A stretch of DNA of 64,000 bases from RHKX01 sp963823565 (lineage in GTDB: Bacteria > Actinomycetota > Thermoleophilia > Solirubrobacterales > 70-9), in NCBI GenBank assembly GCA_963823565.1, contig CAWGLR010000002.1, positions 186,001 to 250,000 on the forward strand, read 5' to 3'. The notes beneath the pieces are model-generated. The model did not search any database. It had not been told where the DNA came from and worked only from the letters and a program-made list of their open reading frames with translations. Position 1 is the stretch's first letter; each line of letters opens with the position of its first letter. The position numbers were made by a program, and so were the translations under genes. Shown in pieces: positions 8,697 through 18,819 of the stretch.

Positions 8697-9632
8697 CTAT
8701 TCGGCCGGATCGGGAAGCCCGCGTCCGCGCACGTAGTCCGCCGCGGCCATCCACCTGCCGCCCGCCGGCTGCGCCTCCTCGACGACGAGCGCGCCCGCCT
8801 CGCAGCCCAGCAGAAGCCCGTCCCCGCCCGCCGCGAACTCGCCCGGCGCCGGGCCGTCCTCGATCGCGCGGCGGGCGCGGACGCCGAGCCGCTCGCCTGC
8901 GGCCAGCTCGACCCAGGTGCCGACGTGCGGGGTGAGCGCGCGCGAGCGCCTCGCCTCCTCGGCCGCCGGGCGCGCCGGGTCGATCCGGCGCTCCGCCGGC
9001 TCGATCTTCTCCGCGTAGGTGGCGCCCGCCTCGTCCTGCTCGGCGAACCTCCCGTCGAGCTCCCCGGCCGCCCACAGGTCCAGCGCCGCGACCAGCATCC
9101 GCCCGCCGAGCGCGGCGAGGCGGGGTGCCAGCTCCCCGTAGGTCTCCCCCGCCCCGATCTCCAGGCGCTCCCGCAGCGCGACCGGGCCCGAGTCGAGGCC
9201 CTCGGTGAGCCGCATCACGCAGGCGCCGGTCTCCGCGTCGCCGGCCATGATCGCTCGCTCGATCGGCGCCGCCCCGCGCCAGCGCGGCAGCAGCGACGGG
9301 TGGACGTTGAGCATCGGCAGCTCGTCGAGCAGCGGCGCCTTGATCAGCTGGCCGAACGCGCACACGGTCGCGACCTCCGGCGATGCGGCGAGCACCGCCT
9401 CGCGCGAGGCCGGCTCGTTGACCGACGCGGTCTGGTGGAGCTCGATGCCGAGCTCGCGGGCGGCGTCGGCGGCCGGCGGCGAGGCGAGCCTGCGGCCCCG
9501 CCCCCGGGGCCGGTCCGGCGGGGTGACGACCAGCCGGGGACGATGCGGCGAGGCCGCAAGCGCCCGCAGCACCAGCGCGGCGAAGTCCGAGGTGCCGCAG
9601 TAGACGTTCGCGACCGCGGCGGTCGGGCTCAC
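8697..9632 (-). CDS. fmt: Methionyl-tRNA formyltransferase
   Basis: 311 residues. It formylates the initiator Met-tRNA using 10-formyl-tetrahydrofolate. Motifs: CGTSDFAALVLRAL at the start, LNVHPSLLPRWRGAAPIERAI (catalytic Asn-His region), MRLTEGLDSGPV, and a C-terminal OB-like domain after about residue 200. GTG 9632 overlaps the def stop as GTGA, the usual coupling of the def-fmt pair, and fixes the start. It runs in the priA-def-fmt order common in bacteria. Confidence 0.95.
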   Translation of the reverse strand: MSPTAAVANVYCGTSDFAALVLRALAASPHRPRLVVTPPDRPRGRGRRLASPPAADAARELGIELHQTASVNEPASREAVLAASPEVATVCAFGQLIKAPLLDELPMLNVHPSLLPRWRGAAPIERAIMAGDAETGACVMRLTEGLDSGPVALRERLEIGAGETYGELAPRLAALGGRMLVAALDLWAAGELDGRFAEQDEAGATYAEKIEPAERRIDPARPAAEEARRSRALTPHVGTWVELAAGERLGVRARRAIEDGPAPGEFAAGGDGLLLGCEAGALVVEEAQPAGGRWMAAADYVRGRGLPDPAE

Positions 9633-10294
9633 CGCTCGGCGGCCGGGGCTTCCTCCGGCGCGTCCTCGCCGGCGGTCCCGTGCTCGGGATCGAGCATCGA
9701 GGGATCGAAGCTCTCGCCGGCCCGCAGCGCGCGGAGCGCCGCCCGGCGCTGCTCGCGGATGGTGCGATCGAGGATGAGGACCCCGTCGAGGTGGTCCATC
9801 TCGTGCTGCAGCACCCGCGCCTCGAGGCCCGCGGCTTCGATCAGGATCGGATCCCCGCCGAGGTCCTGGGCGCTGACCCGGGCGTACAGCGGGCGCTCGA
9901 CGTCGACGATCACGTTCGCGAGGCTGAGACACCCCTCCTCGGCGGTGACCAGGTCCTCGGAGACCCACTCGAGCTCGGGGTTGACCAGCGCGCGCGGGGG
10001 CGAGTCGGGGCCCGCCTGGAAGACGAGCATGCGGCGCATCGTGCCGAGCTGGGTCGCGGCGAGGCCGATCCCCATCGCCTCCTGCATCAGCGCGAACATC
10101 CGCTCGGCCTCCTGCTCGAGCTCGGGGGCGAATGACGTGATCTCCGACGCTCGCGACTTCAGCACCGGGTCGCCGAACTGGCGCACCTCGGCCAGCGCCC
10201 GGCGGCGCTGCTCGAGCCGCTCCGGCGGGATCCGCGGGCCGTCCTCGGGATGGTCGCTCTGCTCGACCTCTGCTGTCGCCTGCTCCTCGGCCAC
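9629..10294 (-). CDS. def: Peptide deformylase
   Basis: 221 residues. It removes the N-formyl group from nascent proteins. All three motifs are present: GIGLAATQLG (motif 1), EGCLS (motif 2, metal Cys) and QHEMDHLDG (motif 3, metal His pair with catalytic Glu). An acidic N-terminal extension of about 30 residues and a C-terminal Ala/Glu-rich tail of about 30 residues make it longer than typical enzymes. It overlaps fmt by 4 nt and lies 33 nt after priA. Confidence 0.96.
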   Translation of the reverse strand: MAEEQATAEVEQSDHPEDGPRIPPERLEQRRRALAEVRQFGDPVLKSRASEITSFAPELEQEAERMFALMQEAMGIGLAATQLGTMRRMLVFQAGPDSPPRALVNPELEWVSEDLVTAEEGCLSLANVIVDVERPLYARVSAQDLGGDPILIEAAGLEARVLQHEMDHLDGVLILDRTIREQRRAALRALRAGESFDPSMLDPEHGTAGEDAPEEAPAAER

Positions 10295-10327
10295 GGCGGC
10301 AGATTCTACGGGCGGGCCTGGACCGGC

Positions 10328-12515
10328 TTACTGTGGATCGACGTCGACCGCGAGGGTCACGTCGCGCAGCTCCCGCACCAGATCCGGCGCCTCGATCGCC
10401 GCCCCGATGGCCGCGATTTCGCGCTCCGGCTCGAGCGTCTTGATCAGCAGCCGGCGGCGGAAGCGCCCGCGGCGGCGGAAGCGCGGGGCCGGGCCGAGCA
10501 GCTCGGCATCGGGCCCGATGGCGGGGGCGACGGCGTCGCGGACGCGATCGGCGACGGCGGCCAGGCGACGCTCGTCGGGACCGGTCAACTCGATCGCGAC
10601 GAGCGCCGAGTACGGCGGATAGCCGAACTCGCGGCGTCGCTCCAGCTCCCCGGCGAGAAAGCCCGGGGCGTCGTGGCGGGCGGCGCGCGATGATCGGCGG
10701 CGAGTCCGGCGCGAGCGTCTGGATCAGGACCCGCCCGCCCAGCTCGCCGCGGCCGCTGCGCCCGGCGAGCTGGGCGACGAGGGCGAAGGTACGCTCCTCG
10801 GCGCGGAAGTCGGGATAGCGGAGCGTCGAGTCGGCGTCGACGAGGACGCTGAGCGCGACGTCGGGGAAGTCGTGGCCCTTGGCGACCATCTGCGTTCCCA
10901 CGAGCGCGCCCCCGTCGGCCGCACCGAACTCGGCCAGCACCCGGGCGTGGGCGCCGCGCCGGGCGGCGGCGTCGGCGTCGAGGCGAAAGACCTCGGCCGG
11001 AGCGATCAGCTCGCGCACGAGCTCCTCGATCCGCTCGGTGCCGGCGCCGTGGCGGATCATCGAGACCGAGCCGCAGGCGGGGCAGCGCTTCGGGATCGGC
11101 TCGACGTGACCGCAGTGATGGCAGCCGAGCCGGCCCGCAGCGCGATGGAGGACCAGCGATACGTCGCAGTGCGGGCAATGCACCGCCTCGCCACAGGAGG
11201 CGCAGCTGAGGTGCGGGGAGAACCCGCGCCGGTTGACCATGACGATCGCCTTGGCTCCCGGCCCCAGCGACGCGAGCGCGTCGCGGGTGACGGCGTGGAG
11301 CGGCCCCGCTCGCGGGCCCGCCTCGCGCATGTCGAGGACCTCGACCGGCGGCAGCGGCAGGCCGTCGACCCGCTCGGGGAGCTCGAGGCGGTCGAGCTCG
11401 GCCCAGCTCTCGGGGCGCGGCGTCGCGCTCCCCGCCAGCAGCACCGCGCCCGCCTCCGAGGCGCGACGGCGGGCGACGGCCCGCGCGTCGTAGCGCGGGT
11501 CGCCCTCCTGCTTGTAGGAGGAGTCGTGCTCCTCGTCGATGACGATGAGCCCGAGGTCGGAGAGCGGGGCGAAGACGGCGGACCGCGGCCCGACGCAGAC
11601 CCGCGCCTCGCCGGAGCGCAGGCGCCGCCACTCGTCGAAGCGCTCCCCCTCCGACAGCCCCGAGTGGAGGACGGCGACGCGGTCGCCGAGCCGGCCGACC
11701 ACGCGCCCCAGCGTCTGCGGCGTCAGGCCGATCTCGGGAACGAGCAGGATCGCGCTCCGGCCGCGCTCCAGCGTCGCCTCGATCGCGGCGAGATAGACCT
11801 CGGTCTTGCCCGATCCGGTGACCCCGTGGAGCAGCTGCTCCCGCGACCTCTCGCCGTCGAGCGCGGCGACGATGGAGTCGGCGCAGGCCCGCTGGGCGGG
11901 CGAGAGCTCGACGCGGCCGCGCGTTGCGCCGACCGCGGCGATCTCAGGGCGGCGGCGCACCTCGGCCTCGCGCTGGACCACCCACCCGCGCTGCTCGAGC
12001 CGGCGCATCACGCCGGCGTCGGCGCCGGCCTCCGCGTCGAGCTCGCGCCCGCGGAGCTCCCCGCGCTCGGCGAGGAGCCCCAGCGCCGCCCGCTGGCGCG
12101 CCCCCAGCCGCGTGTCGCCGGCCAGGGCGGAGCGGCCCTCGTCGGTGATGGCGGCGCGGCGCTCGCGGCGGGCGCTCGCGGCGCGCGGGCGGCCCGCTCC
12201 CGATCCCGGCGGCAGGACCAGCGCCAAGCCACGCGACGACGTGGAGCAGTAGCGGTCGGCCACCCAGAGCCCGAGCGCGACGAGCTCGGGCGTCGCCCCC
12301 GCCTCGAGCGCCTCCAGCGGCTCGGCCAGCCGCTCGGGCGGCAGGTCGCTCTCCTCCGCGAGCCCGACGACGACTCCCAGCATCCGCCGGTTGGCGAACG
12401 GGACCATCAGCAGCGAGCCGACCTCGACGCCGCTCATCGCCGCCGGCAGGCGGTAGTCGTAGGGCCCGCGGAGGGCCCGGGTGGTGGTTATCGGCTCGAC
12501 CTTGGCGATGTCCAT
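10328..12515 (-). CDS. priA: Primosomal replication-restart helicase PriA, with one frameshift
   Basis: About 728 residues after correcting one extra base. It has the N-terminal PriA DNA-binding domain (DYRLP), Walker A GVTGSGKTE, the DEEH helicase motif and four Cys pairs (CASC, CPHC, CHHC, CPAC) of the zinc-binding insertion. The first frame is intact to VLIQTLAPDSPPIIA. Near 10676-10690 the homology moves to another frame: PGFLAGELERRREFGYPPYS, then LTGPDERRLAAV to the stop at 10328. The total length has one base too many. Actinobacterial PriA is often thought helicase-inactive, but the Walker motifs here are intact. A conserved core gene broken once suggests a sequence error. It heads the priA-def-fmt-zinc ribbon-rpe unit. 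Confidence 0.88.
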
Positions 12516-12537
12516 CGCCGGGGCGAGGCTACGCGCC

Positions 12538-12567
12538 TGGACGGATGGCGGCCGGCGGCGCTATGTT
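12538..12567 (+). promoter_or_regulatory. Candidate promoter for a leaderless mRNA
   Basis: TGGACG (12538-12543), an 18-bp spacer and TATGTT (12562-12567) precede the GTG at 12574 by 6 nt, so transcription would begin at or next to the start codon. No Shine-Dalgarno is visible, in keeping with leaderless translation, which is common in Actinobacteria. Confidence 0.4.
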
Positions 12568-12573
12568 GGCGCC

Positions 12574-13110
12574 GTGGCCCTCAACCTCGGACCCGGCGAG
12601 CAGGTGATCTTCGAAGGGCACCCCTCGTGGCGGGCGATCCTCGGCTTCTACATCAAGGGCATCCTCGTCGTCGCCGTGATCTTCGCCCTGCTGCTCCTCC
12701 TCGACGCCGGCACCGCCCTCGCCGCCGGGGTGCTGATCGGCGGCTCCGCGCTGGTCGTCCTGATCGGCTTCATCCGCCGCGTCGCGACCGACTACATGAT
12801 CACCAACCGCCGGCTCTACATAAAGCACGGCATCGTCTCCCGCGACGTCCAGGAGACGAAGATCGAGCGCGTCCAGGACGTCAACTACCGCCAGTCCGTC
12901 TACCAGCGGCTGATGCAGATCGGCGACGTCGACTTCGACACCGCCGCCCAGGACAACGAGGGCGACTTCGTCTTCGCCGGCGTCTCCCAGCCCGAGAAGG
13001 TCACCGACCGGGTCCACCACGCGACCGAGCCCAAGCAGGACCCGGGGATCGGCGCCCGCATCGCCCGCTCCTCGTCAGGCTCCGGCCTCGGCGACGACCG
13101 CACGGACTAG
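12574..13110 (+). CDS. PH-domain (bPH2/YdbS-like) membrane protein
   Basis: 178 residues. A short LGPGEQVIFEGHPSWRA start is followed by two adjacent membrane segments (about residues 22-42 and 48-65) and a bacterial PH domain (TDYMITNRRLYIKHGIVSR, then VQDVNYRQSVYQRLMQIGDV). This is the bPH2 architecture of YdbS-like proteins; the molecular role is unknown, possibly membrane stress or trafficking. The GTG at 12574 was chosen over an earlier ATG at 12511 that would overlap priA, because relatives begin near LGPGE and a promoter-like -10 sits 6 nt upstream. It is convergent with metK. Confidence 0.8.
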   Translation: MALNLGPGEQVIFEGHPSWRAILGFYIKGILVVAVIFALLLLLDAGTALAAGVLIGGSALVVLIGFIRRVATDYMITNRRLYIKHGIVSRDVQETKIERVQDVNYRQSVYQRLMQIGDVDFDTAAQDNEGDFVFAGVSQPEKVTDRVHHATEPKQDPGIGARIARSSSGSGLGDDRTD

Positions 13111-13273
13111 GCGGGCAGGCAGGGCAGTTCGCCGGCGCCACTCAGGTGGGCTCCGGATCGGGGGTGGCTTAGGGCTGCGGAGCGGGGGCTGCGTTCAGCC
13201 TGGGCCGGCGTCCTCAGGCGCGAAACGACTGCTATCCAGTTGAAAGTCGCCACTCACCCGCCCTTGAGGGCCA

Positions 13274-13312
13274 TTGGGGAGAAACGGCTCCCTCGGTGAC
13301 GAAACTCCCCAA
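13274..13312. terminator. Hairpin between convergent PH-domain gene and metK
   Basis: TTGGGGAG (13274-13281) pairs with CTCCCCAA (13305-13312) around a 23-nt loop. The surrounding 289 bases (13111-13399) between the two stop codons hold no gene. It is a candidate bidirectional 3' end structure. Confidence 0.35.
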
Positions 13313-13399
13313 CGAGCCGAAGGGCCAGCTCCACTCCCTCCCCTCGCTGCCCTAACCCCAGCGGGGAAAGGACGACCGGGACCTGCCCGAGGAACCGGC

Positions 13400-14650
<1,251 letters not shown>

Positions 14651-14708
14651 TTACCGGCCTTCCTGGTCTGGTCGCTGAAGATTGGGTCCGCGGATGCTAG
14701 TCGGCGGG

Positions 14709-16823
14709 CTACGGCGAGGATTCCACCTCGGGGGCCTCCGGCTCGCCGATCGACAGCGTGGCGTCGGTGCGGATGTCCTCCCCGTCGTCGGTCACCGCGA
14801 CCGCAGCCGCCTCCAGCGTCCGCAGATCGGAGGCGAGCGGCACGTAGGCGGGATCGGTGGCGAGGCCGATCTGCTCGCCGAGCGAGATCAGGTCGCGCAG
14901 GTCGAGGTAGGCGATCAGGGAGACCTCGTCGGGGAATCCATCCGTCACCCGCTGGTACGTCTCGGTTTCGGCCAGGCCGTCGCCAGCGGCCCGCGCCTGG
15001 GCGATCCCGAGGGGGTCGGTCGAGACGGCGAGGCGGTCGTCGTAGGTCGCGTACGTCAGCTCCACGTTGCGGCTGACCGGGAGGCTCTGGGCCTCGGTCC
15101 CGGCGATCTGGACGGGCTCGAAGGCCGCCACGCGACCGCCCACCACGCCGCTCCTCGGGACCAGCGCCTCGGCCAGCGGCCCCTGGAGCCTCGCCAGGTC
15201 GGCCGCCGCCGCCTGGCTGTCGACCCCCTCGGCGAGCAGGCTGACGTAGGGGACGCCGGAGGCCTCGACGACCCCGGGGGTCTCCGAAGCCGCCGCCGTA
15301 ACCGGCTCGACCGAGACGGCGATCTGCGCTCCGAGCAGGGGGAGCAGGTCGCCGGCGACGCTCACCCCGCCGCGCTTTCTGAGCTGCTGCGAAGCCTGGA
15401 CGTAGGCGCGGCGCAGCTCGGGCGCCTCCGTCGACGCTTGCGAGAGCAGCGACTGGATGCTGTTGCCGGGCTCGCCGATCCCGAGGTACGTGAGCGCGTC
15501 GGGGCCGACGTCGGAGGCCAGCGACGGCTCGAAGGTCGGGAGCGCCGAGAAGAATCCTGGCGCGCTCTGCGCCCGCTCGGGATCGAGGCGGCTGCGGACG
15601 GTCACCCTCGCGACGTCGCCGTCGACCGTCAGCGCGGCCGCGACCCCGGAGGTGGCCGAGGAGTCGACGAAGGTGTCGAGCGGGCGCGCCGAGGGCCGCG
15701 AGAGCAGGGCGCGCGCGCCGGCGGCGGTCAGGTAGGCGTAGGCCAGGCGGTCCTCGGGGAGGTCGTCGATCGCGTCGGCGGCGTCGGAGCCGCCGAGCTC
15801 ACCGCCGCCCTCCGGCGGGTCGGCGATCGCCCGGACCGCGTCCTCCTCCCCGATCACGAGGAAGCCCTCGACCTCGGCAGCCGCCTCGCCCCGAGCCCCG
15901 ACCGAGACCTCCACCCCGCCCGCGTCCTCCTCCCTGGCCGCCGGCCCGAGCAGCCCGGAGGCGAACTGCTGCGCGGCGCCCGCGTCGTCGGCCTCGATCA
16001 GGGCTGCCGTCGCCGTCCGCGCCCCGGAGGGCAGCACCGCGATCGCGGCCTCCCCGCCCGCCCAGGGGCGGACGTCGGCCAGCTCGAGCCTGCCGGCGCC
16101 GACCCGCGAGAAGGGCTGCAGCGCGATCCGGCTCAGCAGCGGCAACCGCGAGGTGAGCTCGGAGGCCGCCTGGTACTGCTCGCTGTCGGGGTCGATGTCG
16201 ACGTGCGCGTACGCGACCGCGTTCGCCGGCACGAGGTCGATGGCGTCGTCCGGCGGCGCGCAGGCATCGCCGCCGGGAAGGTCGCACGGGGCGTTGGGGA
16301 CCAGCACGAACGCGACGAGGGCCGCGACAACGGCGAGGATCGCCCCCGCGGCGATCCGGTGCCGGGTGACCTCCTCGACCGAGTGCCAGCGCTCGGAGGC
16401 CCAGTGGCGCCCGTCGCTGAGGACGCCCCGCGCCTCGTGGCCGACGCCGGCGACCCGCTCGCCGATGCCGATCGAGGGAGCCGGGGGCAGCTCCTCCTGG
16501 TGGTCGCTGATCTCCGGGGGGCCGGGCTCGGGCTCCTCCGCCGGCTCGTCCGGCTCCGGCGCGGCGAGCGGCGGGACGGGGCCGCCGCCGACCCCGTCCA
16601 GCGGAAGCTGCGCGGGCGCGGGCGCGGCCTCCGCGCTCACTACGGGCCCGGCGGGCGCCGGACCGGCCTGCTCCTCGATCAGGTCATGGTCGGGATCGGG
16701 GTCCGTCTCGACCGGCGGCTCCGGAGGAGGCGTCCCTGCCCGGCGCGCCTGGGCCGCGCGGTAGGCGTCGCGCATCCGGCGGGCGCGCGCCTGCCCCCGC
16801 TTGATCCATCTCTCCCGCGACAC
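14709..16823 (-). CDS. DUF3352 family membrane-anchored protein
   Basis: 704 residues. Residues 1-150 are cytoplasmic, basic at first then Pro/Glu/Ala-rich (disordered). One membrane helix lies at about 157-178. The rest is extracytoplasmic, beginning with two Cys residues (CDLPGGDAC) and then a long soluble domain with the DUF3352 pattern (VPANAVAYAHVDIDPD; YAYLTAAGARALL; DALTYLGIGEPGNS; SLIAYLDLRDL). Its function is unknown; the family is widespread in Actinobacteria. It lies 21 nt downstream of der and 58 nt upstream of metK on the same strand. Confidence 0.8.
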   Translation of the reverse strand: MSRERWIKRGQARARRMRDAYRAAQARRAGTPPPEPPVETDPDPDHDLIEEQAGPAPAGPVVSAEAAPAPAQLPLDGVGGGPVPPLAAPEPDEPAEEPEPGPPEISDHQEELPPAPSIGIGERVAGVGHEARGVLSDGRHWASERWHSVEEVTRHRIAAGAILAVVAALVAFVLVPNAPCDLPGGDACAPPDDAIDLVPANAVAYAHVDIDPDSEQYQAASELTSRLPLLSRIALQPFSRVGAGRLELADVRPWAGGEAAIAVLPSGARTATAALIEADDAGAAQQFASGLLGPAAREEDAGGVEVSVGARGEAAAEVEGFLVIGEEDAVRAIADPPEGGGELGGSDAADAIDDLPEDRLAYAYLTAAGARALLSRPSARPLDTFVDSSATSGVAAALTVDGDVARVTVRSRLDPERAQSAPGFFSALPTFEPSLASDVGPDALTYLGIGEPGNSIQSLLSQASTEAPELRRAYVQASQQLRKRGGVSVAGDLLPLLGAQIAVSVEPVTAAASETPGVVEASGVPYVSLLAEGVDSQAAAADLARLQGPLAEALVPRSGVVGGRVAAFEPVQIAGTEAQSLPVSRNVELTYATYDDRLAVSTDPLGIAQARAAGDGLAETETYQRVTDGFPDEVSLIAYLDLRDLISLGEQIGLATDPAYVPLASDLRTLEAAAVAVTDDGEDIRTDATLSIGEPEAPEVESSP

Positions 16824-16844
16824 CGCGCGTTTATACCGCTCCGC

Positions 16845-18152
16845 TCAGGACGACTCGCGACCTCGCCGCCGCGGGACGAAGTCGATCACGAGCGGCACGC
16901 CCTCGAGGCCGAGGGCGTCACGGAGCTGATTCTCGAGATAGAAGGCCCAGTCGCGGGAGATCAGCGTCCGGTCGTTTACCTGGATCGCGATCCGCGGCGG
17001 CGCGTCCCCGACCTGGGCGGCGTAGTAGAGGCGCAGCCGGCGGCCGCGCTTGGACGGCGGCGGGCGGCGCTCGACCGCGGCGCCGACGATCCGGTTCAGC
17101 TCCGAAGTCTGCACGCGCGCGGCCCTGCGGTCGTGGAGCTCCAGCGCCTTCGGGAGCACCTTCGCGAGGTTCCGCCCCCGCAGCGCCGACAGGGTGATCA
17201 CCGGCGGGCGCAGGCGCAGGCGCCGCTCGAGCCGGGCCTTGGCGTCGTCGAGGTCGATCTCGCCGATGTCCCACTTGTTCAGGGTCACCAGGGTCGCGCA
17301 GCCCGCCGACATCGCCAGCTCGCCGATCCGCAGATCCTCGGAGGTGACGCCCTCGGAGGCGTCGCAGACGAGGATCGCGACGTCGGCGCGCTCGGCGGCG
17401 CGCTCGGAGCGGAGCTGGGCGTAGTAGTCGACCGAGCCGGCCACCTTCGAGCGGCGCCTGATACCTGCCGTGTCGATCAGCAGCGCCTCCCGGCCCCCGA
17501 CCTCGATCCGCGTGTCGATCGAATCGCGGGTCGTCCCGGCCACGTCGCTGACGATCGTCCGCTCGGTCCCGAGCAGGGCGTTGAGCAGGGACGACTTGCC
17601 GACGTTGGGCCGCCCGAGGATGGCGATCCGCGGGATCTCCTCGTCGCGCTCGTCGGCTGCCTCCTCGGGGACCAGCTCGACGATCCGATCGAGCAGGTCG
17701 CCGGTGCCGAGCCCGTGGGTCGCGGAGACCGGAAGCGGCTCGCCGAGGCCGAGGCCGTGGAGCTCGGCGACGAGGTGGAGGTCGCCGTGGGTGTCCATCT
17801 TGTTCGCGACGACCACGACCGGCTGGGGGGCCGCCCGCAGGAGCGCCGCCACCTCCGCGTCGCCGGGGCCGAGCCCGGCGCGCGCATCGACGACGTGGAG
17901 GATCAGGTCGGCGTCGGCGATCGCCTCACGCGCCTGGTGCTGCACGGACCGCGAGAGCGAGTCCTCGGCGGCGAGGTCGACGCCGCCGGTGTCGATCAGC
18001 GTGATCGGGCGGCCGTTCCACTCGGTCGCGATCTCCTTGCGATCCCGGGTCACTCCCGGCTCGGAGTGCGTGACCGCCTCCCGCCCGCCGGCGAGGCGAT
18101 TGACCAGGGTGCTCTTGCCGGCGTTGGGATAGCCGACGACCGCGACCTTCAT
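16845..18152 (-). CDS. der: Ribosome-assembly GTPase Der (EngA)
   Basis: 435 residues with the diagnostic tandem GTPase domains: GYPNAGKST at residue 7 and GRPNVGKSS near 185, each followed by the switch and NKMD/NKWD specificity motifs, and a C-terminal KH-like domain. It acts in assembly of the 50S subunit. The ATG overlaps the cmk stop as ATGA. The cmk-der order is conserved in Actinobacteria. Confidence 0.97.
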   Translation of the reverse strand: MKVAVVGYPNAGKSTLVNRLAGGREAVTHSEPGVTRDRKEIATEWNGRPITLIDTGGVDLAAEDSLSRSVQHQAREAIADADLILHVVDARAGLGPGDAEVAALLRAAPQPVVVVANKMDTHGDLHLVAELHGLGLGEPLPVSATHGLGTGDLLDRIVELVPEEAADERDEEIPRIAILGRPNVGKSSLLNALLGTERTIVSDVAGTTRDSIDTRIEVGGREALLIDTAGIRRRSKVAGSVDYYAQLRSERAAERADVAILVCDASEGVTSEDLRIGELAMSAGCATLVTLNKWDIGEIDLDDAKARLERRLRLRPPVITLSALRGRNLAKVLPKALELHDRRAARVQTSELNRIVGAAVERRPPPSKRGRRLRLYYAAQVGDAPPRIAIQVNDRTLISRDWAFYLENQLRDALGLEGVPLVIDFVPRRRGRESS

Positions 18153-18787
18153 CGCGGGCCCCGTCCGGCCAGCGCGGCGATCCGGTCGACGACCTCCTCG
18201 AGGGTCAGCCCGGTCGTGTCGAACTCGAAGGAGTCGGGCGCCGCCATCAGCGCGCCGTGCTCGCGCTCGCTGTCGCGCGCGTCGCGCTCGCGCATCGCCG
18301 CGAGCACCTCGGCGACCGGCTCACCGGTCTCGGCCGCGCGGCGGCGGGCCCGCTCATCGTCGGACGCGGTGAGGTAGACCTTCAGCTCGGCCTGGGGCCA
18401 GACGACGGTCCCGATATCGCGGCCCTCCGCCACCCAGTCGCCGCCGCCGGCGAGCAGCTCGCGCTGGCGGTCGACCATCGCGGCGCGAACACCGGGGTGG
18501 ACGGAGACGCGCGAGGCGGCCGCCGTGACGTCGGGAGCGCGGATCGCGACGCTGACGTCCTCGCCGGCGACGCTGACGCGATCGCCCCGCATCCCGAGGT
18601 CGAGCCCCTCGGCGAGTGGCACGACGGCCTCCGGATAGTCGGGCTCGGCGCCCGCGCGCAGCGCGAGCAGGGCGACGCAGCGGTACATCGCGCCGGAGTC
18701 GAGGTAGGTGGCGTCGAGGCGCTCGGCGAGCGCCCGCGACACGGTCGACTTGCCGGCCCCGGCGGGGCCGTCGATGGCGATCACCAC
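18149..18787 (-). CDS. cmk: Cytidylate kinase
   Basis: 212 residues. It phosphorylates CMP and dCMP. The P-loop is DGPAGAGKST at residues 5-14, followed by YLDSGAMYR, VAEGRDIGTVVWPQAELKVYLTA (split NMP-binding region) and DSFEFDTTGL near the end, all typical of bacterial Cmk. It overlaps der by 4 nt and follows aroA by 32 nt. Confidence 0.96.
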   Translation of the reverse strand: MVIAIDGPAGAGKSTVSRALAERLDATYLDSGAMYRCVALLALRAGAEPDYPEAVVPLAEGLDLGMRGDRVSVAGEDVSVAIRAPDVTAAASRVSVHPGVRAAMVDRQRELLAGGGDWVAEGRDIGTVVWPQAELKVYLTASDDERARRRAAETGEPVAEVLAAMRERDARDSEREHGALMAAPDSFEFDTTGLTLEEVVDRIAALAGRGPR

Positions 18788-18819
18788 GCCGCCAGCCTAG
18801 ATAACGCCGCGCGGCGGCC

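Noticed and set aside
14651..14708. SAM riboswitch ahead of metK
   Set aside because: The gap is 58 nt and lacks the core sequences and space needed.
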